NCBI RefSeq assembly: GCF_000425665.1 | Contig: NZ_KE384431.1 | Span: 32,692-96,691, forward strand | Direction: 5' to 3' | Length of the DNA stretch: 64,000 nt | Source: Gemella cuniculi DSM 15828 | GTDB lineage: Bacteria; Bacillota; Bacilli; Staphylococcales; Gemellaceae | Shown: piece after piece, positions 27,255-34,880 of the stretch | Numbering within the stretch: position 1 is the stretch's first letter | Layout: each line of letters starts with the position of its first letter | Position numbers and translations under genes: made by a program | The notes under the pieces: generated by a model | Databases searched by the model: none | What the model was told of the DNA's origin: nothing | The model's input: only the letters and a program-made list of their open reading frames with translations

Positions 27255-27283
27255 TTGACTTTCTATTTTTATAATGTTAGAAT
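27255..27283 (+). promoter_or_regulatory. Sigma-A promoter of rpsP
   Basis: TTGACT (27255-27260), 17 bp, TAGAAT (27278-27283). The transcript should start near 27290, giving a leader of about 100 nt. Confidence 0.75.
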
Positions 27284-27314
27284 AGTTACTAGCTTAGAAA
27301 ACTTAGCATATAGA

Positions 27315-27374
27315 TTCAACTTTTTCATTAAACACTTCATAAACACACATATATTAAAATAATAAAAAGTTGAA
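27315..27374 (+). promoter_or_regulatory. Hairpin in the rpsP leader
   Basis: TTCAACTTTTT (27315-27325) is perfectly complementary to AAAAAGTTGAA (27364-27374), with ATT/AAT extending inward past a bulged C. The 3' arm ends 6 nt before the GGAG at 27381-27384. Confidence 0.55.
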
Positions 27375-27391
27375 ACATAAGGAGTACAAAC

Positions 27392-27664
27392 ATGGCAGTA
27401 AAAATCCGTTTAAAAAGATTAGGTGCTAAAAAATCACCTTTCTACCGTATCGTTGTTGCTGATTCAAGATCTCCACGTGATGGACGTTCTATCGAAACTA
27501 TCGGTACTTACAATGCTGTAAAAGATCCAGCAGAAGTTAAAATCGATGAAGAGTTAGCATTAAAATGGTTAGGTAATGGAGCTCAACCTTCTGACACAGT
27601 TAGAAGTTTATTATCTAAAGAAGGAATTATGAAAAAATTCCACGAATCAAAATTAAACAAATAA
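27392..27664 (+). CDS. rpsP: 30S ribosomal protein S16
   Basis: 90 residues. The start [24 protein letters not shown] is the canonical S16 N-terminus. Codon use shifts to highly expressed preferences (for example cgt and ggt). Unlike many Firmicutes it is not followed by a KH-domain gene, rimM and trmD; it has its own promoter and terminator. Confidence 0.97.
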   Translation: MAVKIRLKRLGAKKSPFYRIVVADSRSPRDGRSIETIGTYNAVKDPAEVKIDEELALKWLGNGAQPSDTVRSLLSKEGIMKKFHESKLNK

Positions 27665-27671
27665 TAAAATT

Positions 27672-27698
27672 CCCCTTTGAAAACAAGGGGTTTTTGTT
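27672..27698 (+). terminator. Intrinsic terminator after rpsP
   Basis: CCCCTT (27672-27677) pairs with AAGGGG (27685-27690), followed by TTTTTG TTTG. Confidence 0.92.
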
Positions 27699-27727
27699 TG
27701 CAAAAAATTCTACAATTTTGTTATAAT
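27698..27727 (+). promoter_or_regulatory. Promoter of the polar amino acid ABC transporter operon
   Basis: TTGCAA (27698-27703), 18 bp, TATAAT (27722-27727) with extended TG at 27719-27720. It starts at the end of the rpsP terminator. Confidence 0.7.
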
Positions 27728-27731
27728 ATTG

Positions 27732-27770
27732 GTTATTCTGAAATCTAATGTTTAGAATTTTTTAATAAAT
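27732..27770 (+). promoter_or_regulatory. Candidate CodY boxes in the ABC transporter leader
   Basis: GTTATTCTGAAATCT (27732-27746; core TTCTGAAA, 10 of 15 to AATTTTCWGAAAATT) and AATTTTTTAATAAAT (27756-27770; 11 of 15). Both lie just downstream of the promoter, where a roadblock repressor would bind. In such AT-rich DNA partial matches are common. Confidence 0.35.
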
Positions 27771-27839
27771 ATTGTATATATAACAAGTTTAATAAAGAAT
27801 TTTTAGTAAGTGATTAGAAAAATATTAGGAGGGTGATTA

Positions 27840-28484
27840 ATGGAGTACTTATTTGAAATATTACCCAGTTTAATCGCTGGTGCATTAATAACTTTAGAAG
27901 TTTTCTTTTTAGTGTTAATTCTATCGATACCGCTAGGTATAATTGTTGCTTTTGTAATGAGATTTAATATAAAAATATTAAATTGTTTTATTAGTATTTA
28001 CATATGGGTAATGAGAGGAACACCGTTATTATTACAATTAATTTTTATTTATTATGTCTTACCAAATATAGGCATACGTTTTGATAGATTACCAGCAGCA
28101 ATTATTGCATTTACACTTAATTATGCAGCATATTTTGCAGAAATTTTTCGTGGGGGAATTGAGTCTATTCCTAAGGGGCAGTACGAGGCAGCAAAGGTTT
28201 TAAAATTTTCATATTTTCAAACAATAAGATTTATTATTTTACCACAGGTTATAAAAATAGTATTACCTAGTGTTTTTAATGAAATTATGAGTTTGGTGAA
28301 AGATACGTCTTTAGTCTATGCATTGGGTATAAGTGATTTAATTTTAGCAAGTCGAACAGCAGCGAATCGTGATGCTAGCCTTATTCCTATGTTTGTAGCT
28401 GGTGCTATTTATTTAATATTAATAGGGATTGTAACTATTATTTCAAAATATGTTGAAAAGCGTTATAATTACGACAGGAGGTAA
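27840..28484 (+). CDS. Polar amino acid ABC transporter, permease subunit
   Basis: 214 residues, about five membrane segments. It starts with the His/Glu/Gln/Arg permease signature (ALITLEVFFLVLILSIPLG). The EAA loop is ESIPKGQYEAAKVLKFSYFQ, with conserved Gly and Gln, where the ATPase docks. It forms the channel for polar amino acid uptake. GGAGGG precedes the ATG; the ATPase gene follows at 2 nt. Confidence 0.92.
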   Translation: MEYLFEILPSLIAGALITLEVFFLVLILSIPLGIIVAFVMRFNIKILNCFISIYIWVMRGTPLLLQLIFIYYVLPNIGIRFDRLPAAIIAFTLNYAAYFAEIFRGGIESIPKGQYEAAKVLKFSYFQTIRFIILPQVIKIVLPSVFNEIMSLVKDTSLVYALGISDLILASRTAANRDASLIPMFVAGAIYLILIGIVTIISKYVEKRYNYDRR

Positions 28485-28486
28485 AT

Positions 28487-29116
28487 ATGTTAGAGTTAAA
28501 AAATATAAGTAAGAAGTTTGAAGATAGAATGATACTTTCTAATTTCAATTTAAAAGTTGAAGAACATAAAATTCTTGCAATAGTAGGACCTTCTGGAGGT
28601 GGAAAAACTACATTACTACGCATGTTAGCTGGTTTGGAAACTATCGATTCTGGAGAAATTATTTATAATGGTGAGAGTTTACCATTAGATGAACTAGAGA
28701 AAAGAAATCTTCTAGGTTTTGTATTTCAAGATTTTCAATTATTTCCACATCTTACAGTTTTAGAAAATTTAATTTTGTCACCTGTCTATACGATGGGAAT
28801 TTCTAAAGAAGATTCTGCGAATAAGGCAAAAGATTTGCTAAGTCGTCTAGGCTTGGAAAAACAGATAAGCAGCTATCCACATTTACTATCTGGTGGTCAA
28901 AAACAGCGTGTAGCATTAGCACGTGCGATGATGATAGAACCAAAGATTATTGGATATGACGAGCCAACAAGTGCACTTGATCCAGAACTAAGATTAGAAG
29001 TAGAAAAATTAATATTACAAAACAAAAAATTAGGTATAACTCAAATAGTTGTTACCCATGATTTGCAATTTGCAGAAAATATTGCTGATGACATATTAAA
29101 AGTAGAACCAAAATAA
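28487..29116 (+). CDS. Polar amino acid ABC transporter, ATP-binding subunit
   Basis: 209 residues, short for the family (about 240). Walker A GPSGGGKTT, Q-loop VFQDFQLFPHLT, signature LSGGQKQRVALARAM, Walker B IIGYDEPTSALDPE and the switch His in VVTHD are all present, so it should be active. The missing part is the usual C-terminal helix. AGGAGGT precedes the ATG. Confidence 0.93.
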   Translation: MLELKNISKKFEDRMILSNFNLKVEEHKILAIVGPSGGGKTTLLRMLAGLETIDSGEIIYNGESLPLDELEKRNLLGFVFQDFQLFPHLTVLENLILSPVYTMGISKEDSANKAKDLLSRLGLEKQISSYPHLLSGGQKQRVALARAMMIEPKIIGYDEPTSALDPELRLEVEKLILQNKKLGITQIVVTHDLQFAENIADDILKVEPK

Positions 29117-29134
29117 GAGGATAGAGGTATTGTG

Positions 29135-29971
29135 ATGAAATTAACAAAATTATTTATTTTATTATTCACATTTTTACTAATTCTTTCAGGATGTGCTTCT
29201 GGAGGCCGTGATAAGCCTAACAAAGATAATTGGGAAGACTTTGAAAAAAATAAAAAATTAGTTATAGGTTTTGATAATACATTTGTACCTATGGGTTTTC
29301 AAGATAAGAATGGAAAAAATATAGGTTTTGATATTGATTTAGCAAATTCTGTATTTGAAAAATATGGTATTACTGTTGACTGGCAACCAATAAATTGGGA
29401 TTTAAAAGAAACTGAATTGAAAAATGGAAATATAGATCTTATTTGGAATGGATATTCGAAAACAAAAGAACGTGAAGATATTGTTCAATTTACTAATGAA
29501 TATATGATTAATGAGCAAGTTATTGTAACTAAAAAATCAAAAAACATAAATACAAAAAATGATTTAAAAGATAAAATACTTGGTGCACAAAATGGTTCAT
29601 CTGGATATGATGTATTTAATGAAAAAACAGAAATTCTTAAAGACATAGTAAAAAATAATAATGTAACTCAATATGAGAGCTTTAACGAGGCATTAATTGA
29701 CCTAGAAAATGATAGAATAGATGCATTACTTATTGATAGAGTGTATGCAAATTATTATTTAAAACAACAAAATAAACTAGAAGATTATGATATTATGAAT
29801 GCTGGCTATGAAAGTGAAGCATTTGCAGTAGGAGCAAGAAAAACTGATGTAACACTTGTAAAAAAAATTAATGAAGCATTTAAAGAATTATATAAAGAAG
29901 AAAAATTTCAAGAAATATCAAAACGTTGGTTTGGAGAAAATGTAGCAACTAAAGAGGTAAAGAGTGATTAA
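29135..29971 (+). CDS. Polar amino acid ABC transporter, substrate-binding lipoprotein
   Basis: 278 residues. A lipoprotein signal peptide ends in the lipobox LSGCAS. The mature part is a family 3 solute-binding fold: KLVIGFDNTFVPMGF and GFDIDLANSVFEKYG, then the second-lobe motif around LKDKILGAQNGSSG. The ligand is probably a polar or basic amino acid, unresolved. The ATG at 29135 is chosen over the GTG at 29132 because AGAGG is then 7 nt away. The operon order permease-ATPase-binding protein is less common than binding protein first. Confidence 0.92.
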   Translation: MKLTKLFILLFTFLLILSGCASGGRDKPNKDNWEDFEKNKKLVIGFDNTFVPMGFQDKNGKNIGFDIDLANSVFEKYGITVDWQPINWDLKETELKNGNIDLIWNGYSKTKEREDIVQFTNEYMINEQVIVTKKSKNINTKNDLKDKILGAQNGSSGYDVFNEKTEILKDIVKNNNVTQYESFNEALIDLENDRIDALLIDRVYANYYLKQQNKLEDYDIMNAGYESEAFAVGARKTDVTLVKKINEAFKELYKEEKFQEISKRWFGENVATKEVKSD

Positions 29972-30066
29972 CTCAAAGATTTTAAATAGTTTGATGCTAA
30001 TTTTCAAAACTAGACAAAGTAGATATTTTAAATAGTCAATATTTCGAAGTTATTTCTAAATAGAAA

Positions 30067-30114
30067 TAATATAATTTTGTAATTTTTATTTGTTCAAAAT
30101 TATAATTTTTTTAT
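30067..30114 (+). terminator. Terminator of the ABC transporter operon
   Basis: ATAATTTTG (30071-30079) pairs with CAAAATTAT (30095-30103), followed by AATTTTTTTATT. Confidence 0.75.
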
Positions 30115-30118
30115 TAAT

Positions 30119-30164
30119 TGATAATATAATTTTGTAAGAGAGTAACTCTACAAAATTGTTTTTA
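30119..30164 (+). terminator. Second hairpin with repeated left arm
   Basis: The sequence AATATAATTTTGTAA is a direct repeat of the preceding terminator's left side. AATTTTGTA (30128-30136) pairs with TACAAAATT (30149-30157) with an inner GAG/CTC, followed by GTTTTTAT. AAGAGAG inside it could instead pair with CTCTCTT at 30184-30190, which precedes another T run. Confidence 0.55.
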
Positions 30165-30276
30165 TAATACATGATTTTTGAGGCTCTCTTTTTATTTTTT
30201 AATTTAGAGAATTATTTGAAAAATAATACGGCTTTTAATATAATATTACATATAGAAGCATGTGGAGATGAGAAAT

Positions 30277-30528
30277 ATGAATAAAGGATTAATAACAAAA
30301 GAAGAGTATAACATATTAAAAAAATATGCACCTAAAACTATGAAATATGTTTTTTTTGAAGAAAAAGAAGAGTACATTAATATATATTTTTCTGACTATG
30401 ACGAACTTGCAGTAAGGTTAACTTCAGATATTATTTCAAATAATATAAACAATAAGGAGAATAATGACTTGAAAATTGCTGTTGATGAAATTTTGAATCA
30501 AATTTGCGAAAGAATGTATTACTATTAG
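30277..30528 (+). CDS. Small acidic protein of unknown function
   Basis: 83 residues, not recognised. It starts MNKGLITKEEYNILKKYAPK, is rich in Glu, Lys, Asn and Tyr, has no membrane segment and ends RMYYY. The ATG at 30277 is chosen because GGAG sits 9 nt upstream; the in-frame GTG at 30262 overlaps that site. Three-base codon bias and a good ribosome site support a real gene. It lies alone between the ABC transporter and rpmE2, after the hairpins at 30067-30190. Confidence 0.6.
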   Translation: MNKGLITKEEYNILKKYAPKTMKYVFFEEKEEYINIYFSDYDELAVRLTSDIISNNINNKENNDLKIAVDEILNQICERMYYY

Positions 30529-30643
30529 AGTGAGGAAATAGTAATAAAGAGGAAATGCTTACAGTATACCAATCTTTGCAATAAAAATAGTTTTATCTTC
30601 TTTTATTATAGATAATTTGGTATCCCAATTTGTGATTACTAAG

Positions 30644-30664
30644 TGTCAACAAAAAAAATTGACA
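30644..30664 (+). promoter_or_regulatory. Palindromic element upstream of rpmE2, shared with rpsP
   Basis: TGTCAAC (30644-30650), A-tract to 30658, TTGACA (30659-30664). The TTGACA begins 23 bp upstream of the -35, as at rpsP. Flanking CTAAG is also shared. Confidence 0.55.
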
Positions 30665-30681
30665 ATTATTTGCTAAAGTAC

Positions 30682-30710
30682 TTGATTTTTTCTAAAGAAT
30701 TAATTATAAT
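30682..30710 (+). promoter_or_regulatory. Sigma-A promoter of rpmE2
   Basis: TTGATT (30682-30687), 17 bp, TATAAT (30705-30710). Confidence 0.78.
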
Positions 30711-30730
30711 AAGTAGGTATGTGATTAACT

Positions 30731-30764
30731 CACTTAAAAATAACTCTGTTCATATTTTAAAGTG
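30731..30764 (+). promoter_or_regulatory. Hairpin in the rpmE2 leader
   Basis: CACTTAAAAATA (30731-30742) pairs with TATTTTAAAGTG (30753-30764), 12 positions with one A-A mismatch and a 10-nt loop. AGGAG of the ribosome site follows about 11 nt later. Confidence 0.5.
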
Positions 30765-30789
30765 TTCAGGGCAGAAGGAGAAGATAATA

Positions 30790-31035
30790 ATGAGAGAAGG
30801 AATTCATCCAGATTACCGTAAAGTTGTATTCATGGACACTACTAGTGGTTTCAAATTCTTAAGCGGTTCTACAAAACCATCAAAAGAAACTATTGAGTGG
30901 GAAGATGGAAATACGTACCCATTATTAAAAGTTGAGATCAGTTCAGACACACATCCATTCTACACAGGGCGTCAAAGATTTGCTCAAGCAGATGGTCGTA
31001 TCGAACGTTTCAACAAAAAATACGGTATCAAGTAA
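30790..31035 (+). CDS. rpmE2: 50S ribosomal protein L31 type B
   Basis: 81 residues starting [20 protein letters not shown]. It lacks the CxxC zinc pair of type A L31, so this is the zinc-independent form. In several bacteria this paralogue is induced by zinc shortage through Zur. No recognisable Zur box is seen here; the strong constitutive-looking promoter suggests it may be the main L31. The frame is open upstream, but the ATG at 30790 with AGGAG is the start, and the promoter lies inside the upstream open frame. Confidence 0.96.
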   Translation: MREGIHPDYRKVVFMDTTSGFKFLSGSTKPSKETIEWEDGNTYPLLKVEISSDTHPFYTGRQRFAQADGRIERFNKKYGIK

Positions 31036-31042
31036 GAAAAGT

Positions 31043-31078
31043 AAAACAGGCTATCTTTTTGGATTGTCTGTTTTTATT
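31043..31078 (+). terminator. Intrinsic terminator after rpmE2
   Basis: AAAACAGGC (31043-31051) pairs with GTCTGTTTT (31066-31074) with one G-T pair, followed by TTATTCT. Confidence 0.8.
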
Positions 31079-31192
31079 CTATGTAGTTACAGAATATAAT
31101 CGGCTATCGTTAGAAATAATTTTATTAAAGTTTATGAAATACTATTGGTATGAAGAAATAATTATGTGATTATTTAATAGGAGATTTGTATT

Positions 31193-31771
31193 ATGTTGGA
31201 AAATAGAAAATTTGGTTGGATAGAATGTATCTGTGGAAGTATGTTTTCTGGAAAATCAGAAGAACTATTAAGAAGAATTAAACGTGGAGTTATTGCAAAA
31301 CAAAAAGTTTTATTATTTAAACCAAGTATTGATAAAAGATATGAAGAAAATAAAGTAGCAACTCACAATGGAAATAGTTATGAGTCAATTAGCATAGATA
31401 ATGCAGAACAAATATATAGCTATATAAAAGATAAAAAATATGATATTATAGGTATTGATGAGATACAATTTTTTGATAATGATATTGTAAAAGTCATAAA
31501 TGAATTAGCAGATGGGGGCGTACGGGTAATTGTTGCTGGATTAGATATGGATTTTAAGGCTGAACCATTTCATCCAATGCCAGAAATTATGGCGATAAGT
31601 GAAATGGTAACAAAACTTCATGCTGTTTGCAATAAATGTGGAAAAGAAGCTAGTCGAAGTCAAAGATTAATAAATGGCCACCCAGCAAAATATGATGATC
31701 CGATAGTAGTTATAGGTGCTAGTGAATCTTATGAGGCTCGATGTCGTCACTGTCATGAAATAGAAAAGTAG
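31193..31771 (+). CDS. tdk: Thymidine kinase
   Basis: 192 residues, type II (TK1-like). Walker A is GSMFSGKS (15-22), the catalytic base Glu90 lies in IDEIQFF, and the zinc site uses C146, C149, C184 and C187. It salvages thymidine to dTMP and complements thyA at 41.8 kb. The order tdk-prfA-prmC is common in Firmicutes. The start is the ATG 7 nt after AGGAG. Confidence 0.96.
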   Translation: MLENRKFGWIECICGSMFSGKSEELLRRIKRGVIAKQKVLLFKPSIDKRYEENKVATHNGNSYESISIDNAEQIYSYIKDKKYDIIGIDEIQFFDNDIVKVINELADGGVRVIVAGLDMDFKAEPFHPMPEIMAISEMVTKLHAVCNKCGKEASRSQRLINGHPAKYDDPIVVIGASESYEARCRHCHEIEK

Positions 31772-31786
31772 ATTTAGGAGGAAAAA

Positions 31787-32875
31787 ATGGAAATATTAGG
31801 ACAACTTGAAATAGTTGAAGAACGTTATGAAAAATTAAATGAATTGCTTAGTGATCCTGATGTAGTTAGCGACACTAAGAAACTTATGGAGTATTCTAAA
31901 GAACAACGTTCAATTGAAAAAACTGTAGCAGTATTTAGAGAATACAAAAATATAGTTCAACAAATTAAAGATACAAAAGAGCTTCTTGAAATGGAAGAAG
32001 ATAAAGAAATGAAAGAAATGATGCAAGAGGAAATCAAAGAATTGGAACCTACGCTTGCACCTATGGAAGAAGAATTAAAAATTTTATTATTACCTAAAGA
32101 TCCTAATGATGGTAAAAATGTAGTCGTTGAAGTCCGTGGTGCAGCAGGAGGAGATGAAGCACAGTTATTTGCTGGTGATTTACTTCGTATGTATACCCGT
32201 TTTGCAGAATCACAAGGTTGGAAAGTAGATGTACTTGAACGCTCTGAAACAGGAATAGGTGGAATAAAAGAAGCAATTTTTATCGTTTCAGGAGAAGATG
32301 TATATTCTAAAATGAAATTTGAAAGTGGAGCACATCGTGTACAACGTGTTCCAACAACTGAATCAAGTGGTCGTATTCATACTTCAACAGCAACGGTAGT
32401 AGTGTTACCAGAAGCAGAAGAAGTAGAAATTGATATTAATGAAAATGATATTCGAGTGGATACTTTTGCATCTAGTGGAGCGGGAGGACAATCGGTTAAT
32501 ACGACTATGTCGGCTGTTCGTCTAACTCACATACCTACAGGTGTGGTAGTATCTATGCAAGATGAACGTTCTCAAATTAAAAATAAAGAGAAAGCTATGA
32601 AAGTTCTTCGCGCACGTGTTTATGATAAATATCAACAAGAAGAACAAGCTAAATTTGATGCTGAGCGTAAATCAAAAGTTGGAACTGGTGATCGTTCAGA
32701 AAGAATAAGAACTTATAATTATCCTCAAAATCGTGTTACCGATCATAGAATAGGTTTAACTATTCAAAAACTGGATCAGATCATGGAAGGAAAACTTGAT
32801 GAAGTTTTAGAAGCACTTCGTATTGCTGAGCAAGCAGAGAAAATGGCAGAACTTAATAAAGGTGAAGAGCTATAA
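31787..32875 (+). CDS. prfA: Peptide chain release factor 1
   Basis: 362 residues. The stop-codon recognition tripeptide is PTT at 189-191 (the RF1 PxT motif) and the GGQ that triggers peptide release is at 233-235. RF1 reads UAA and UAG. The next gene encodes the methylase that modifies this Gln, and its start overlaps the prfA stop by one base (TAATG). GGAGG precedes the ATG. Confidence 0.97.
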   Translation: MEILGQLEIVEERYEKLNELLSDPDVVSDTKKLMEYSKEQRSIEKTVAVFREYKNIVQQIKDTKELLEMEEDKEMKEMMQEEIKELEPTLAPMEEELKILLLPKDPNDGKNVVVEVRGAAGGDEAQLFAGDLLRMYTRFAESQGWKVDVLERSETGIGGIKEAIFIVSGEDVYSKMKFESGAHRVQRVPTTESSGRIHTSTATVVVLPEAEEVEIDINENDIRVDTFASSGAGGQSVNTTMSAVRLTHIPTGVVVSMQDERSQIKNKEKAMKVLRARVYDKYQQEEQAKFDAERKSKVGTGDRSERIRTYNYPQNRVTDHRIGLTIQKLDQIMEGKLDEVLEALRIAEQAEKMAELNKGEEL

Positions 32876-33717
32876 TGAATAGAAGGCAAGCAATAATGAA
32901 GGCTTGTCTTCTTTTGAGAAGACAAGAAAAAGAAGAAAGTTTAGCAAAATTTCTTTTAATGTATATGTTTGATGAAACTTCGCAAAGTTTTAATTCAAAA
33001 TTATCTGAGCAATTAAGTTTAGAAGTAGAAAATAAATATTTTCAGTTGATAGAAAAACATATAGAAGATGATATGCCTCTTAGCCATCTTGTTGGTTTTG
33101 AATATTTTTATGATAGAAAATTTAAAGTAACCAAGGATGTACTTTCTCCGAGAATGGAAACAGAAGAACTTGTTCATAAAATAATAGAATATGTAAAAGA
33201 TAAGAATTTAATAAACATTAAAATTTTAGATTTATGTACTGGTAGTGGGATAATAGGTATAACTTTAAAAAAAGAATTAGAAGATTATAATGTAGATGTT
33301 ACTGCTAGTGACATAAGTGAATTGGCATTAAAGGTAGCACAGGAAAATGCAAAAAATAATTATGCAGATATTAAATTTATACAGTCGGATCTGTTTGATA
33401 ATATAAATAATCAATTTGATATTATAGTTTCTAATCCACCTTATATTTCATATGTTGATAAAAATACAATCAAAAAAAATGTTTTGAATTATGATCCGCA
33501 TCTTGCTTTATTTGCTGATGAAGATGGAATGTATTTTTATAGAAAAATAATAGAAGGAAGTAACACATATTTAAAAAAGAATGGGTTTCTATTCTTTGAG
33601 ATTGGTTATAATCAACGAGAAAAAATAGAAGATTTAGGAAAAAAGAATAATTATATGGTAGAAGTGTATAAAGATATAAATGGTCATGATAGAATGGCTA
33701 TGTTTGAATATAAATAA
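32875..33717 (+). CDS. prmC: Release factor glutamine methyltransferase PrmC
   Basis: 280 residues. SAM site DLCTGSGIIG (119-128) and the catalytic NPPY at 187-190, with an N-terminal helical domain. It methylates the Gln of GGQ in release factors. Translation is coupled to prfA. The stop codon lies within the left arm of the terminator. Confidence 0.94.
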   Translation: MNRRQAIMKACLLLRRQEKEESLAKFLLMYMFDETSQSFNSKLSEQLSLEVENKYFQLIEKHIEDDMPLSHLVGFEYFYDRKFKVTKDVLSPRMETEELVHKIIEYVKDKNLINIKILDLCTGSGIIGITLKKELEDYNVDVTASDISELALKVAQENAKNNYADIKFIQSDLFDNINNQFDIIVSNPPYISYVDKNTIKKNVLNYDPHLALFADEDGMYFYRKIIEGSNTYLKKNGFLFFEIGYNQREKIEDLGKKNNYMVEVYKDINGHDRMAMFEYK

Positions 33718-33759
33718 AAAGATAAAAGAATGTAATTACATTCTTTTATCTTTTTATTT
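33712..33759. terminator. Strong bidirectional terminator between prmC and the S24 repressor gene
   Basis: A perfect palindrome centred at 33735/33736: the left arm from 33712 ends GAATGTAA and the right arm starts TTACATTC, 24 bp in all. A-rich and T-rich outer parts suit both directions. Confidence 0.92.
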
Positions 33760-33777
33760 GTATCGTAGGAAAGTTGA

Positions 33778-34419
33778 CTATAATTCTCTGTACACACCGA
33801 CACATTCTCCAATTACTTCGACATTTCGAGTAACAATGGGTTCATAATCAGGATTGCAAGGGTATAAAATGACATTATCATTTTTAACAAATATTTTTTT
33901 TAGCGATGCTTCGTTCCATTCTGTAAGTCGAACTGCTGCGATTTTTCCATTTCTAACAGAATTTTGTTGACGGATAAAAACTAAATCTCCATCAAAAATT
34001 CCAGCTTCAATCATACTGTCACCTTTAACACGAAGTGCGAAATCAGCACGCATTCCTTGATCAATAAAAATATGATCATCATACTCTTCTTCTATGTAAA
34101 CACCATCTCCTGCACAGATAGTACCTAAAATAGGGACTTTAGAGATATTATCAATAATATCTTCAGCATCATCATCAATGAAATTATTTGAAGATTCTAT
34201 TTCCATATTATCACATTCTCCAACAAGCCAGTTTGGATTAACTGAAAGATATTCAGCAATTGCAAGTAATTTATCACGTTTTGGTGTATATTTTCCTTTT
34301 GACCAATCGCTAATTGATGATGGAGTGATTTTAGTAGAGCGTGCTAGTTCGGCCTGTTTTATATTTTTTTCTTTTAAGCATTGTTTAAATCTTATACTAA
34401 ATACTGTCGTCATATGCAT
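33778..34419 (-). CDS. LexA/HdiR-like transcriptional repressor with S24 self-cleavage domain
   Basis: 213 residues. The N-terminal Cro/CI-type helix-turn-helix is IKQAELARSTKITPSSISDW (about 20-39). A linker and a C-terminal S24 domain follow. Self-cleavage parts are all there: scissile Ala103-Gly104 (ICAGDG), Ser135 in KGDSM and Lys174 in ASLKK. RecA-stimulated autocleavage like LexA or the lactococcal HdiR is therefore likely. The true LexA N-terminal winged helix is absent, so this is the CI-like class used by streptococci. The ribosome site is weak. It shares its promoter region with a divergent membrane-peptide gene. Confidence 0.88.
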   Translation of the reverse strand: MHMTTVFSIRFKQCLKEKNIKQAELARSTKITPSSISDWSKGKYTPKRDKLLAIAEYLSVNPNWLVGECDNMEIESSNNFIDDDAEDIIDNISKVPILGTICAGDGVYIEEEYDDHIFIDQGMRADFALRVKGDSMIEAGIFDGDLVFIRQQNSVRNGKIAAVRLTEWNEASLKKIFVKNDNVILYPCNPDYEPIVTRNVEVIGECVGVYREL

Positions 34420-34448
34420 TCATCCATTCTTTAATATTCTTATAATAA

Positions 34449-34477
34449 ATTATAAAGTAAACCGTACTAAAAATCAA
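34449..34477 (-). promoter_or_regulatory. Promoter of the S24 repressor gene with candidate operator
   Basis: On the minus strand TTGATT (34472-34477), 17 bp, TATAAT (34449-34454). The spacer holds AGTAAACCGTACT (plus strand 34456-34468), with AGTA/TACT arms around AACCG, a candidate operator. Confidence 0.72.
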
Positions 34478-34527
34478 GGTTATTTTAGGAAAAAACTAAA
34501 AAAAATTAAGAAATATGAATTTTATAC

Positions 34528-34556
34528 TTGATTTTCGGTTTTCCGTATGTTATTAT
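34528..34556 (+). promoter_or_regulatory. Divergent promoter of the membrane-peptide gene with candidate operator
   Basis: TTGATT (34528-34533), 17 bp, TATTAT (34551-34556) with extended TG at 34548-34549. The spacer has CGGTTTTCCG (34536-34545), a perfect 3-bp-armed palindrome, followed by TATG. AAAATCAAG (34470-34478) and CTTGATTTT (34527-34535) mirror each other, so the two promoters look alike. Confidence 0.72.
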
Positions 34557-34608
34557 GTAGATATGAGATAAATTAAGTTTTACGTATAAAAAGAAAGAAG
34601 GTAATGAT

Positions 34609-34722
34609 ATGATTTTGTATTGGCTAATTATAATGTTTCTACTAGCGAAAGTATTTACTTTCTTTGAAACTAATAAGTTAAAAATTGTAAAAAAACATAA
34701 AGTAAATAAAAAAGTTTATTAA
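34609..34722 (+). CDS. 37-residue membrane peptide, candidate DNA-damage-induced effector
   Basis: This gene is short enough to be missed by ordinary ORF cut-offs. AGAAGG precedes the ATG at 34609 and the stop is TAA at 34720-34722. Residues 1-19 (MILYWLIIMFLLAKVFTFF) form one membrane helix; the remaining 18 are highly basic with seven Lys, so the tail should face the cytoplasm. It is divergent from a self-cleaving repressor and has a good promoter with a matching candidate operator. That is the layout of lexA with yneA or sosA, whose products are small membrane cell-division inhibitors, and also of damage-induced toxins such as TisB. No sequence similarity is claimed; the function is inference. 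Confidence 0.6.
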   Translation: MILYWLIIMFLLAKVFTFFETNKLKIVKKHKVNKKVY

Positions 34723-34880
34723 GAAAACTTTATTTTGTATACGGATATATTTATAGCAAAGTAAATTTTTAAAAATTATTTTTTATAATTACAGTATGGT
34801 GAGTTTTGCATTATAAAGTATATAAAAAGATTGTATAGCATAATACTCAGTCAATAATGTATTATTTAGTAATAATGAAG

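Noticed and set aside
30643-30789. Upstream extension of the L31 reading frame
   Set aside because: It contains the promoter and leader hairpin; the ATG at 30790 with AGGAG is the clear L31 start.
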